Shown here one piece after another: positions 34,488 to 42,722 of a stretch of 64,000 nt of DNA. The notes under the pieces were generated by a model. It did no database searches. It was not told the DNA's origin and worked only from the letters and a program-made list of their open reading frames with translations. Within the stretch, counting starts at the first letter, position 1; the number at the start of each line of letters is the position of its first letter. Made by a program: the position numbers and the translations under genes. This DNA is from Clostridium chromiireducens. Lineage in GTDB: Bacteria; Bacillota; Clostridia; Clostridiales; Clostridiaceae. The stretch lies in assembly GCF_002029255.1 (NCBI RefSeq), contig NZ_MZGT01000018.1:20385-84384 (forward strand), read 5' to 3'.

Positions 34488-35273
34488 TTATAAAATAAAC
34501 TTTTCTATTTCTAAAGCTACTCCATCATTTTGTACCGTATCTGTAATTTTCTTAGCATAACTCTTAACATAATCTTCGGCATTGCCCATTGCTATTCCAC
34601 ATCCAACAGAAGATAACATTTCAATATCATTTTTTCCATCACCAAATGCATAACTATTCTGTACTGGGATATCTAAGTAATCAAGTACTTTTATAATTCC
34701 TGAAGCTTTTGTATTTGATTTTGAATACAATTCAAAAGATCCTTCTTTCACATTATGAATATAATCATAATCTCCTTTACCTAATGATAAGCAGTAATCT
34801 ACTCCGCTTTTATCACTACATAACATTTCAATTTTATATATATCAACATCTCCAATATTATAATTCCCCTCTAAATATTTCTTAGATATGCTAAAGGAAT
34901 CATAAAATGAATGCAGCTCTTTATACTCATCTTTAATATAAGAATATAATTCTCCTTGCAATATATGTTGAATATTCAACTTTTCAAAATTGCACACCAT
35001 CTCTTTAATAGAATCCTTACTAATACTTTCTTTATATATACATTTTTCCTTAACCTTTACATATGCTCCATTTGTAAGAACAAAACCATCAAAACCAAAA
35101 TCGCATATAACTTCATTCAAAAAAGCATATGGTCTACCCGTCGCAATAAACACATAATCCCCATTTGATTGCAATGAACGTATAGCTTTTTTTACTCTAG
35201 GAGTAATATCTATTATTCCATTTAAGCAGTCTAATATAGTTCCGTCTATATCAAAAAATATTGCTCTTTTCAT
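34488..35273 (-). CDS. Cof-type HAD-superfamily sugar-phosphate phosphatase
   Basis: A 261-residue HAD phosphatase of subfamily IIB. Motif I FFDIDGTIL has nucleophile Asp8 and acid Asp10. Motif II lies in FIATGRPYAF, motif III Lys in the region before NSYAF, and motif IV FGDGKNDIEML. The large C2 cap lies between motifs II and III. Such enzymes remove phosphate from hexose phosphates or FMN/PLP-like compounds; the exact substrate is unknown. AAAGGAGG precedes ATG. It is transcribed divergently from a DeoR-family regulator and its promoter carries the regulator-type direct repeat (35347-35360). Confidence 0.88.
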   Translation of the reverse strand: MKRAIFFDIDGTILDCLNGIIDITPRVKKAIRSLQSNGDYVFIATGRPYAFLNEVICDFGFDGFVLTNGAYVKVKEKCIYKESISKDSIKEMVCNFEKLNIQHILQGELYSYIKDEYKELHSFYDSFSISKKYLEGNYNIGDVDIYKIEMLCSDKSGVDYCLSLGKGDYDYIHNVKEGSFELYSKSNTKASGIIKVLDYLDIPVQNSYAFGDGKNDIEMLSSVGCGIAMGNAEDYVKSYAKKITDTVQNDGVALEIEKFIL

Positions 35274-35296
35274 ATTTGCATCCTCCTTTTATAACA

Positions 35297-35365
35297 ATTC
35301 GTTCTCACTTAGTCTGTTTTGTTGTAGTTTAATATCATTTTATCTCATTCGTTCTCATTTGTCAA
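35297..35365 (-). promoter_or_regulatory. HAD gene promoter with two direct operator repeats
   Basis: Minus-strand promoter: TTGACA (35360-35365), 17 bp and TAAAAT (35337-35342). The sequence ATTCGTTCTCA[CT]TT occurs twice on the + strand, at 35297-35310 and 35347-35360, exactly 50 bp apart. The second copy lies inside the -35/-10 spacer and the first lies between promoter and gene. Direct repeats at about five helical turns suit a looping DeoR-family repressor. Confidence 0.75.
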
Positions 35366-35374
35366 TTGATCTAA

Positions 35375-35403
35375 TTGCATTCTAATACATATATTGTTAA
35401 AAT
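35375..35403 (+). promoter_or_regulatory. Promoter of the DeoR-family gene
   Basis: TTGCAT (35375-35380), 17 bp and TAAAAT (35398-35403), 31 bases before the preferred ATG. Its position excludes a translation start at 35375. Confidence 0.6.
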
Positions 35404-35434
35404 AGAAATAAACAATAACAAATTGGAGGAAACT

Positions 35435-36199
35435 ATGTTTATCGAAGAAAGACACAAACATATTTTAGATATATTACAAAAAGAGGGAAAAGTATTAGTT
35501 AAAGATTTAAGCACACAATTTCAGGTTAGTGAAAGTATGATCAGAAAAGATCTTCAGGTTCTAGAAAAGGATAATTTACTTCAACGTACTTATGGAGGTG
35601 CTATTAATATGAAGCGCACCATAGCACATAATGAGAGTTTATTTAAAAGAGTTGAAATTGATACAGATTTAAAAGAAATTATTGCAAAAAAAGCATATGA
35701 ACTGATAAATGAAGGAGATACAGTATTTTTAGATGCATCAAGCATATCATATTTTCTTACAAAATTACTTATAGAAAATAATAAAAATATTACTTTAATC
35801 ACAAACATGGTTGAAATATCATCAATGATTCAATTACATTCGAAGATGCATGTCATTTTTATAGGCGGAGATTATAATCCTCTTGTGGGCGGAAATATAG
35901 GTTCTCATTCTATCGAACAAATTAAATTATATAGATGTAACAAGGCATTTATTGGATGTAATGGGATTGACCTTAGAGATGGCAGTATTAGTACTGGGCT
36001 TTCTGAAGATGCAGGAACGAAAAAAGCTATTATGAACATATCAAAGGAATTATATCTAATGGCACCGAGTGAACGATTCAACTTAGATGGAATTATTAAT
36101 TTTTCAAATATAACAGATTTTTATAGCATTATTACAGAATCTCCACTAAGTAATACAATAATGGCTTTGCTCGAGCAATATAATGTAAGATTAAAATAA
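35435..36199 (+). CDS. DeoR-family sugar-metabolism repressor
   Basis: A 254-residue DeoR regulator. The N-terminal HTH reads RHKHILDILQKEGKVLVKDLS then VSESMIRKDLQVLEKDNLLQRTYGGAI. The C-terminal DeoRC sensor has the sugar-phosphate signature DTVFLDASSISYFL, LITNMVEI and FIGCNGIDLRDGSIS. It should bind a phosphorylated sugar. TTGGAGG lies just before ATG 35435, so the 20 extra upstream residues of the longest frame are rejected. It is divergent from the HAD phosphatase, whose product or substrate may be the inducer. Confidence 0.9.
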   Translation: MFIEERHKHILDILQKEGKVLVKDLSTQFQVSESMIRKDLQVLEKDNLLQRTYGGAINMKRTIAHNESLFKRVEIDTDLKEIIAKKAYELINEGDTVFLDASSISYFLTKLLIENNKNITLITNMVEISSMIQLHSKMHVIFIGGDYNPLVGGNIGSHSIEQIKLYRCNKAFIGCNGIDLRDGSISTGLSEDAGTKKAIMNISKELYLMAPSERFNLDGIINFSNITDFYSIITESPLSNTIMALLEQYNVRLK

Positions 36200-36367
36200 C
36201 TTTGAAAATTTATGTATAATGAGGGTTGAATATTATGAACTATACTTCAAGCTACTAGTTTGAAGTATCTTATTCAATTTCACAATCATTTTATGTTAAT
36301 CTCATTTTTGTTGACATGCAGTAGAATTTTAATTATAATAATTTAAGTAATTTATAGTGCTCGTATA

Positions 36368-36582
36368 ACGAATTGGGGAGAGCCTGCAACACACGCAGCG
36401 CCGAAGGTGAAGTCGCAACAAACTCTCAGGCAAAAGGACCGAATTCTGACGAAACTCTGGAAAGTCTAATGACACCCAAGAAGCAATCTTTTGATTTGAA
36501 ATACAGAATAAAATAAAGAAGCGTACAGCTAGTTATTTTTTGAATGTAAAAGTTATAAAGAGAATCTTTCAGGTACAATAAC
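36368..36582 (+). ncRNA. Glycine riboswitch, tandem with a degenerate second aptamer
   Basis: The first aptamer (about 36368-36446) has the conserved core GGGGAGAGCC, GCGCCGAAGGTGAAG, CAAACTCTCAGGCAAAAGGACC, paired at its base by GAATT / AATTC. The linker carries ACTCTGG. A second aptamer (about 36467-36582) is recognisable by CACCCAAGAAGCAATC and AATCTTTCAGGTACAATAACAGAGG, but CCGAAG is changed to CCCAAG and it has a long, AT-rich arm. The rho-independent terminator that follows overlaps the 3-prime strand (CAGAGG), so glycine binding should prevent termination (ON switch). The downstream gene is a glycine-transporter-family protein. Confidence 0.92.
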
Positions 36583-36618
36583 AGAGGCGAATTGTTTTAT
36601 CCAATTCGCCTCTTTTAT
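36583..36618 (+). terminator. Expression-platform terminator of the glycine riboswitch
   Basis: Stem GAGGCGAATTG / CAATTCGCCTC followed by TTTTATT. Its 5-prime side overlaps the closing strand of the second aptamer. Confidence 0.88.
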
Positions 36619-36655
36619 TGTGCGTAAAATACAAATTGGAAGGAATGATTTATTT

Positions 36656-37258
36656 ATGTATGATATAGCCCTACTAGAATATCTAGGTATCTTTGCCTTT
36701 GCAGCATCTGGTGCTTATGTTGCAATAGATGAAAAATTTGATTTATTCGGTATATATATGTTAGCCACCATAACAGCCATGGGAGGTGGTGTTCTTCGTG
36801 ATATTGTTACAAACGTTGGGATTCCTTTGTTTTTTTCAAATTACACGACCATCCCTTTTATTATATTGGGGGCAACAATTCCTATTATACTTCGTGGTAA
36901 AGTGAAATATAATACTTTATTCGTCATAATAGATGCAATAGGACTCTCTGCTTTTTTTGTTTCTTCTGGAATTAAAGCGATTGAAAGAGGACACAATCTT
37001 ATGTTATTCCTATTTGCTGCAAGTATAACCGGCGTTGGCGGCGGACTGCTTCGAGATATAATTACAAACAGAAAACCTGAAATATTTAAAACTGATATTT
37101 ATTGTGTCGCTGGCATTTTAGGTTCACTCTTATTATGGTTCTTGTATCCTGTCATGGGTACTCATGTTGCACAACATATATCATTAATTACTATCTTTTC
37201 TATCCGAATGATTTGCTATATGAAAAAATTAAACCTTCCAGTCATTACAAAACTTTAG
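36656..37258 (+). CDS. Glycine transporter / TRIC-like family membrane protein (YadS, UPF0126)
   Basis: A protein of about 200 residues with seven membrane helices in two homologous three-helix repeats, each with the signature AMGGGVLRDIVTN and GVGGGLLRDIITN. The family is annotated in Pfam as glycine transporter and is related to TRIC cation channels. Control by a glycine riboswitch supports a role in glycine transport. GGAAGG stands 12 bases before ATG 36656; the longer frame from GTG 36620 begins only just after the riboswitch terminator (36583-36618) and has no ribosome site. Confidence 0.88.
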   Translation: MYDIALLEYLGIFAFAASGAYVAIDEKFDLFGIYMLATITAMGGGVLRDIVTNVGIPLFFSNYTTIPFIILGATIPIILRGKVKYNTLFVIIDAIGLSAFFVSSGIKAIERGHNLMLFLFAASITGVGGGLLRDIITNRKPEIFKTDIYCVAGILGSLLLWFLYPVMGTHVAQHISLITIFSIRMICYMKKLNLPVITKL

Positions 37259-37271
37259 ATTTAATCTTTAT

Positions 37272-37315
37272 GTCCTAAAACAGATTATTTTTTACTAATC
37301 TGTTTTAGGACAAAC
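37272..37315. terminator. Bidirectional terminator
   Basis: A perfect 16-bp stem, GTCCTAAAACAGATTA / TAATCTGTTTTAGGAC, between the convergent glycine-transporter-like and two-helix protein genes. Confidence 0.8.
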
Positions 37316-37321
37316 TATTTC

Positions 37322-37621
37322 TTATAAATCGTCCCAATAAATTTTCTCCAAATTCTCATCTATTTTAGAATGTTTATCAAATAATTTTATTATGACCGCT
37401 GATAACACAAATCCAATCACTCCACCTATAATTTCTGATGTTTTAGTAGAAACTTCAATGAAATTCCCAATATAACTACCTATAAACGCACCTATAAATA
37501 TAGCAATTATAGGAAAAATAAAAATCATGAAAGCTGCTAATAACATATTAGTTTTTTTTCTTTTCAACCGAATTTTATTATTCTTTTCATCTGTTTTCTC
37601 TTTCTTATTATCAATATTCAT
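37322..37621 (-). CDS. Small two-helix membrane protein, RseC-like
   Basis: About 99 residues. A charged, Lys-rich N-terminus (1-25) is followed by two membrane helices (about 28-52 and 62-80) and an acidic C-terminus ending in IYWDDL. The helix hairpin (FPIIAIFIGAFIGSYIG) resembles that of RseC/MucC proteins, but the N-terminal Cys domain of RseC is missing, so the assignment is weak. AGGAG is three bases before the first ATG (37625-37627) and nine before the second (37619-37621); the second is preferred. Confidence 0.6.
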   Translation of the reverse strand: MNIDNKKEKTDEKNNKIRLKRKKTNMLLAAFMIFIFPIIAIFIGAFIGSYIGNFIEVSTKTSEIIGGVIGFVLSAVIIKLFDKHSKIDENLEKIYWDDL

Positions 37622-37798
37622 GTTCATCTTCTCCTACAATAATGAAATTTATTTTATACAAGAAATTAATGAAAGACTATGAATTATTAATTCTCTCAAT
37701 TTTTTATCTACTACTTTCTTTTAATATAATCATATTTTCAAATTTTACATATTATTCTCTTGATTCATCGTATTTTTATTTTGTGATAACTAAAAATT

Positions 37799-37837
37799 CA
37801 AAAGCTTAAAGTAGCCATAAACTGCTTTAAGCTTTTG
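37799..37837. terminator. Terminator between the two-helix and PIN genes
   Basis: Stem CAAAAGCTTAAAGTAG / CTGCTTTAAGCTTTTG (16 bp, one wobble), 76 bases after the PIN gene stop on the minus strand; bidirectional. Confidence 0.75.
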
Positions 37838-37912
37838 ATTAATAATTTCATAAACTTTAAAAGTAATGTCCCACTGCATGATATATTTATTTATTGTTTA
37901 TACCATCTGTAT

Positions 37913-38356
37913 TTAATTATCTACTAACATATTAACTGTTATTACTCTATCACTACCTAATATATACTTTGCAGTCTTATATAAATATCTATCTTCTGTA
38001 ACTAATATAAACTTTTCATCTAAGTAGCACGCATACAAAAGTAACAAATCGTTTTCAGACAACTTTTCTGTATTATCAAAATAAGAATCATCTTGACTAG
38101 AGTATTTTAAATCTAACATTCTGTAGAATTCCTTGATATTCCTCTCATCAACCTGTATAATACATTTAAGTAATTTACAAAATCTTTCCGATAATATTCC
38201 TTCTTTTTTATAGTCTTTCCATTTTCTCGAAATAAGTTCTTGGCTCACTTCTCTTAATATTTTAAGCTTATCTTCTTCTATAAGTCTATCAATAACAAAA
38301 GGATGTTGTTTCCAAAGCAATATTATAACATTAGTATCCAACAAAAACTCACTCAT
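37913..38356 (-). CDS. Orphan PIN-domain protein, putative ribonuclease
   Basis: About 147 residues. PIN-domain acidic positions are visible: MSEFLLDTNVIILLW (first Asp), a central Glu in EVSQELISR, LSENDLLLLYACY (Asp/Asn pair) and LVTEDRYLY (last Asp/Glu). PIN domains are metal-dependent RNases, often VapC toxins. No antitoxin gene lies beside it, and upstream is about 390 bases without an ORF, so it is not a standard toxin-antitoxin pair. The frame begins further upstream, but AGGGG suits ATG 38354-38356 best (MSEFLLDTN). Function unknown. Confidence 0.7.
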   Translation of the reverse strand: MSEFLLDTNVIILLWKQHPFVIDRLIEEDKLKILREVSQELISRKWKDYKKEGILSERFCKLLKCIIQVDERNIKEFYRMLDLKYSSQDDSYFDNTEKLSENDLLLLYACYLDEKFILVTEDRYLYKTAKYILGSDRVITVNMLVDN

Positions 38357-38749
38357 ATTCATTACCCCTATAAATTTTAATATATATTTTCCTTTATTAT
38401 ACTTCCATAAAAGCAAATAAGTATCCTTACTCTACAAATATTGCTGATAATATTAATATCATTTTTATCATATTTTAACATTAAATCCTTTTCATTTCTA
38501 CTATTTCTTTATTATTATTTTATAGATCTAATTAGTTTTATATCATGAGAAATGAATGAAAATCAAATAAACTCATACTAATTTTTTTACTTTAAAACCT
38601 AACAGAATACTATTTATTTTTTATACAAAAAAAGATAGTCAACACAACTATCTTTTGTAATCATTCTGCAACGTTCTACTTACCACACAGTCTTCCATTC
38701 TGTACTAAAAACCTTAGCGATCCTGTTTAGAACAGGAATGAGTTTTGCA
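38357..38749. other. Intergenic region with a terminator
   Basis: It contains the rsuA-family terminator at 38628-38658 (AAAGATAGT / ACTATCTTT, T run on the minus strand) and a small GC-richer hairpin, CCTGTT / AACAGG, at about 38722-38736. No antitoxin-like ORF for the PIN gene was found here. Confidence 0.5.
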
Positions 38750-39541
38750 TTACACAGGTCCTAATATCTTTTGGACTTCAGCTTTTGTCAATGGCCTATG
38801 CTGACCTCTTTCCAGTGATTCATCTAGAACTAATCCTCCAATTGAAATCCTCTTTAAATATACAATATAACATCCCACTGCCTTTAACATACGTTTCACT
38901 TGATGTTTACGTCCCTCTGAAATAGTAAGATATCCAGAAATAACTGGTTGCTCATACTTCTTTGAGTCAATATTATATAAATTTTTAATAGGCATTTCAC
39001 CTTTGAGTTCATTATACATTCCAAATCTTTTTACTTGTATTTTTGCAGGTTTTGTAAACACTTCATTACTACCTTGTCCAATATCAATTCCCTGTTCTAA
39101 TCTTTTCTTTTCTTCTTCATTTAAAGAACCAAATGCCCAAAAGAAATAAGTTTTTTCAACATGCTTTTCTGGAAACATCAATTGATGTTCAAACTCACCA
39201 TCATTTGTAAGTAGCAACAAACCTTCTGTATCTTTGTCCAATCGGCCCACATGAAATACTCCATCCATATTTATACCATTGAAGAAATCAAATACTGTTC
39301 TATTAACCTCATCAGTTCTTGCTGTTATATAGCCAGCTGGTTTATGAAACATATAGTATACTTTTCCAGTATAACAAACCACCTTATCAATATATTCAAT
39401 AACATCATAATCTTTATTAACTTCTACTGCTGGCTCATTTTTCACATCACCGTTTACTTTTACCATTCCATCTTTAATATAGTTTCTAACCATTTTTCTA
39501 TTTCCAATAGAAGACTCGGCTAAAAATTTATCTAATCTCAT
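38750..39541 (-). CDS. RsuA/RluB/RluF-family pseudouridine synthase
   Basis: A 263-residue enzyme with an N-terminal S4 RNA-binding domain (MRLDKFLAESSIGNRKMVRN, about 1-60) and a pseudouridine synthase domain with the catalytic Asp in HVGRLDKDTEGLLLLTNDG (about 97-115). ISEGRKHQVKRMLKAVG is the family C-terminal motif. It isomerises one uridine in rRNA. Which site (16S U516-like or 23S) cannot be settled from the sequence. The ribosome site is weak (GGAAGAG). A single gene with its own terminator. Confidence 0.9.
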   Translation of the reverse strand: MRLDKFLAESSIGNRKMVRNYIKDGMVKVNGDVKNEPAVEVNKDYDVIEYIDKVVCYTGKVYYMFHKPAGYITARTDEVNRTVFDFFNGINMDGVFHVGRLDKDTEGLLLLTNDGEFEHQLMFPEKHVEKTYFFWAFGSLNEEEKKRLEQGIDIGQGSNEVFTKPAKIQVKRFGMYNELKGEMPIKNLYNIDSKKYEQPVISGYLTISEGRKHQVKRMLKAVGCYIVYLKRISIGGLVLDESLERGQHRPLTKAEVQKILGPV

Positions 39542-39886
39542 ATATTACTACTCTTCCTTTGTAAAATCTCTTTTATTGCTCATTTAATAAGTTAGTTTCT
39601 TATTATATAATAAGACTTCTATTAGTATATCATAAACTTATCTAAACCAATATATTTTGGGTAAAAAATCTTATTTCCATATTCCTATCCCCAATTATCC
39701 ATGGCCACCATTAATAAAATCCTCATATATACAAATAAAAATAAACTTACCTTATATTATTGCAGCTAAATTTGTTAAAATAGTATTTATCAATAAAATA
39801 ATTATACGTTAAATTTTAATACAATATCATGTATAGTTAGTTTTTTAACACACAAAAATAAAATTCAGAAAATTCTCAACAAACAC

Positions 39887-39915
39887 TTGAATAGTGAGTA
39901 ACACATTGTTATAAT
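39887..39915 (+). promoter_or_regulatory. Sigma-A promoter upstream of the ALDH-like gene
   Basis: TTGAAT (39887-39892), 17 bp and TATAAT (39910-39915). It leaves a leader of about 155 bases that contains a palindrome, ATTAACGTTAAT (39973-39984). The rest of 39542-40078 shows nothing recognised. Confidence 0.65.
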
Positions 39916-40078
39916 AGTTAATATAATAATAATAAAGTATTTCTATATTTTTTTCAATATTATTGTTAAATTATTAACGTTAATTTTTTAACTTTAATTT
40001 GCACAATGATCTAGTGTAGAGTATTTTATCGGAATTAAATTTAAATATTATTAAGTAATATAATGATAAGGAGATAAT

Positions 40079-40723
40079 ATGATGATAGTAAAAAAACCAA
40101 TCCAATATGCAATTATTATTGATAAACAAGGTGATTATGGGGTATTTGACACTATGAACGATGCTATTGATTCAGCTTATGAGGCATGTGAAGAATATTC
40201 TAAATATAGCCATTCAAGAAGAAACGACATTATAAATGCGGTTATTAAAGAATTAAAATTTCACATTGAAGAACTCAGTTTAATGACTTGCAAACAGATA
40301 GGTACTAACTCATATGATGATCTTCTTTGTGAAAATATGAATGCATTAGCTAACAGTGAAAATGATAAATATCATGAAGCAATGTTAACTTCAAATAATA
40401 AATTTAATAATTTAGAAAATTCTTTTACAGTTAATGGAGTCGTTACACCATCATCTAATCCAATCAAAACTATAATTAATAACAGTATTTCAATGCTTAG
40501 AGCTGGAAATGCAGTTGTATTTTCATCAAATAAGACTGCAAAACATGTTTTCGCTCACGCTATTAAAGTTATAAATAATGCTATCGAAACTGCAAATGGT
40601 CCTAAAAATCTTATTGTTACTGTAAAAGAACCTAGTATTGAAAATACAAATATAATGATTGAGCACGAGAAAATTACTCTAATTTCTGCTATTGATACTA
40701 ATTCAGAAAAGATAGCTCTTTAA
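40079..40723 (+). CDS. Half-length acylating aldehyde dehydrogenase-like protein, catalytic half missing
   Basis: A 214-residue protein that aligns by eye with the N-terminal part of CoA-acylating aldehyde dehydrogenases (PduP/EutE, clostridial Ald): GVFDTMNDAIDSAYEACEEY, NGVVTPSSNPIKTIINNSIS, RAGNAVVFSSNKTAKH and ANGPKNLIVTVKEPS. This is the half that builds the Rossmann nucleotide-binding fold. It ends where the family continues with the glycine-rich loop, and it has no catalytic Cys domain. No remnant of that half was found downstream. It has its own promoter, AAGGAG before ATG, and a terminator. It may be a truncated gene still expressed, or a regulatory or chaperone-like derivative. Confidence 0.7.
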   Translation: MMIVKKPIQYAIIIDKQGDYGVFDTMNDAIDSAYEACEEYSKYSHSRRNDIINAVIKELKFHIEELSLMTCKQIGTNSYDDLLCENMNALANSENDKYHEAMLTSNNKFNNLENSFTVNGVVTPSSNPIKTIINNSISMLRAGNAVVFSSNKTAKHVFAHAIKVINNAIETANGPKNLIVTVKEPSIENTNIMIEHEKITLISAIDTNSEKIAL

Positions 40724-40880
40724 TATGTTGATAATGGTAGCTATAGAGTTAAAATATGATTTTCTCATATAGTTATGGGTGAAATATATAATGACTAAAA
40801 TATTGAAATAGAAATTTTTAGTTGTAAAAGTTATTTGAATTATACATTATATTTTCACTCATTTTGAATTAAAATTATTC

Positions 40881-40900
40881 ACCCCCAATGGGGTCTTTTT
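40881..40900 (+). terminator. Terminator of the ALDH-like gene
   Basis: A short hairpin, ACCCC / GGGGT, with TTTTTAATTTT after it, 160 bases behind the stop. Confidence 0.6.
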
Positions 40901-40930
40901 AATTTTCTCTTTAAATTATCGTAAACAGAA

Positions 40931-40965
40931 AATCTACTCAGCGAAAATTTTTCTCTGAGTAGATT
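40931..40965 (-). terminator. Terminator of the EAL-HDOD gene
   Basis: An 11-bp stem, AATCTACTCAG / CTGAGTAGATT, with a T-rich tract on the minus strand. Confidence 0.75.
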
Positions 40966-41022
40966 CATCTTATCATCCATAGTATCCTTTAGTTTATTTA
41001 TAAACTCTTAAATTCAGGCCAT

Positions 41023-42243
41023 TTATATCTCCTCTAAAATTTTAAGATTTATGATTGAATTTAAGTAACAATTTCCTACAAACTCTTCATTAAGTTCAAA
41101 TTTTTTAATTAGTTTATTTACTTCTATCCAATTTCCTTTTTCATATTCAATAGTTAATTCCAACAGCTCTAGAATTATGTTATTTTTTCCAAGCAATGCA
41201 TCTTTGACATCAGAAGATATTGGCAGATCAATTAAAATTTTCTCTATTGGCATTTTTAGAAGTACATGAATCAAAGAAAAAATCCCTGTCAAAAACGCGT
41301 CAAACGCTGGTATATCTAAATGAAATTTCTTACTTACCACTTCCATAAATGAAGCCCTAATTAAAGACATTCGTACAAGTTCATCTATATTATTTTCTCC
41401 TATTTGTTTAAGTGTAATAATAAAAATCCACCGCTTTAATTCATTAATTCCAATAATCATTATAGCATCTCGAATTGATACTATTTTTCTTTTTATATAG
41501 TGATACGCTGAATTTGCCTCTTTAAGTAATTTATATGACAAAAAAACATCACTTTTCACCAATGCTTCAACTACTTCTATATTTACAGTTTCTTTATTTA
41601 ATTCATTTATTAAATTCATATACGTAAACTTGTAGCCAGATACATCCCTCCCCGATATTATTACTGGCCTACAAAAAAAATATCCCTGGAAATATGAATA
41701 GCCATAACTTAATGCTTCCCTATATTCCTCTTCTGTTTCAACTTTTTCAGCAAGAAATTTAATATTAATATTTGTATTTTTTATCTTACTTATAATTTCT
41801 TTTCGTTCTTTACCTTTTGTGACAAGAAAGTCAACTTTTATTATATCAATATATTTCATTAATTTATCAAATTGTTCATTATAACTAAAATCATCTAGTG
41901 CAATTATATACCCTTTCTCTTTAAGCCTTCTACAGCAATCAATAATTACATAATCAGGTTTTACTGACTCTAATACTTCCACTGCTAGATGATCTTTTGA
42001 AAATCTTTCAATAATTTCTGATTTTATAAGTTCTTCGTCAAAATTTACAAAGGCTTTCTTTCCTCCGGTAATTTTATTGATACCTATGACAAAAAAACTA
42101 TTTCTGATTACATCTAGAGTAGGGTTTACATTTTTTATGGAAATAAATTCATTATCAATATTATTATTTCTAAAAAGTACCTCATAGGCAATTACTTCTT
42201 TGTTAATATCAAATATCGCTTGTCTAGCAACATATACATCCAT
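41023..42243 (-). CDS. EAL-HDOD protein (YuxH-like), putative c-di-GMP effector or phosphodiesterase
   Basis: About 406 residues: an N-terminal EAL domain (about 3-205) and a C-terminal HDOD domain (about 206-400). The EAL motif is YEVLFR, so EAL has become EVL. Asn in VNFDEEL, Glu in AVEVLE, ALDDFSYNEQ (the DDFGTG loop lost its Gly-Thr-Gly), IKVD, AEKVETEEEY and FQGYFF are recognisable. The metal and Glu ligands are thus largely kept but loop 6 is altered, so activity is uncertain; HDOD-EAL relatives are often inactive binders. GAGAGG suits ATG 42241-42243, and the upstream GTG (42253-42255) overlaps that site. A lone gene, possibly linked to the c-di-GMP theme at 46-50 and 59 kb. Confidence 0.85.
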   Translation of the reverse strand: MDVYVARQAIFDINKEVIAYEVLFRNNNIDNEFISIKNVNPTLDVIRNSFFVIGINKITGGKKAFVNFDEELIKSEIIERFSKDHLAVEVLESVKPDYVIIDCCRRLKEKGYIIALDDFSYNEQFDKLMKYIDIIKVDFLVTKGKERKEIISKIKNTNINIKFLAEKVETEEEYREALSYGYSYFQGYFFCRPVIISGRDVSGYKFTYMNLINELNKETVNIEVVEALVKSDVFLSYKLLKEANSAYHYIKRKIVSIRDAIMIIGINELKRWIFIITLKQIGENNIDELVRMSLIRASFMEVVSKKFHLDIPAFDAFLTGIFSLIHVLLKMPIEKILIDLPISSDVKDALLGKNNIILELLELTIEYEKGNWIEVNKLIKKFELNEEFVGNCYLNSIINLKILEEI

Positions 42244-42365
42244 ATTATTGAACACCTCTCACCTAAAATATTTATTCCCTTAGATTATTTGCTCATTAAT
42301 ATTACGCATTATGTAATCCATTATTATTTTAATCTAGGAAAATAAATTAGAATAATTCCAAGCTT

Positions 42366-42632
42366 ATGCGATTTTGTAATTGTTTACTTATATATAGAGA
42401 ATCAGGCATGATTCATAAAAAACGGAATTATTCAACTACACGTTCTACCAATTTAAAACTTATAAACCATATATATACTAAATATATATATTATTCTATT
42501 ATTATACCACATAAATTTACCAAATTAATTGATAAAATAAATTTATATAAAAAAAATATTTCATACTTACTCATTCTGTGTATATTAGTATTTTGCTGCT
42601 TAGTCATCTTAGCTTATACTATTTTCTTATAA
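42366..42632 (+). CDS. Doubtful small membrane protein
   Basis: An 88-codon open frame with one strong C-terminal helix (YLLILCILVFCCLVILAYTIFL) preceded by a basic Lys/Asn/Tyr-rich part. There is no good ribosome site, and its base composition is the same as the surrounding intergenic DNA. It may be chance. The rest of 42244-42722 holds only the terminator of the amino-acid ABC operon. Confidence 0.2.
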   Translation: MRFCNCLLIYRESGMIHKKRNYSTTRSTNLKLINHIYTKYIYYSIIIPHKFTKLIDKINLYKKNISYLLILCILVFCCLVILAYTIFL

Positions 42633-42674
42633 TTAGAAATTTTTATTACAATAATCCACTGAAATTATATAAGT

Positions 42675-42720
42675 AAAAAATAAGGATGCGGTTTGCATAG
42701 CATTCCACATCCTTATTTTT
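42675..42720 (-). terminator. Terminator of the amino-acid ABC operon
   Basis: Stem AAAAATAAGGATGCGG / CCACATCCTTATTTTT with T run, directly after the binding-protein stop. Confidence 0.85.
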
Positions 42721-42722
42721 AA

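Noticed and set aside
37913..38749. Toxin-antitoxin pair around the PIN gene
   Set aside because: No small DNA-binding or antitoxin-like ORF was found on either side, so only the PIN gene is reported.
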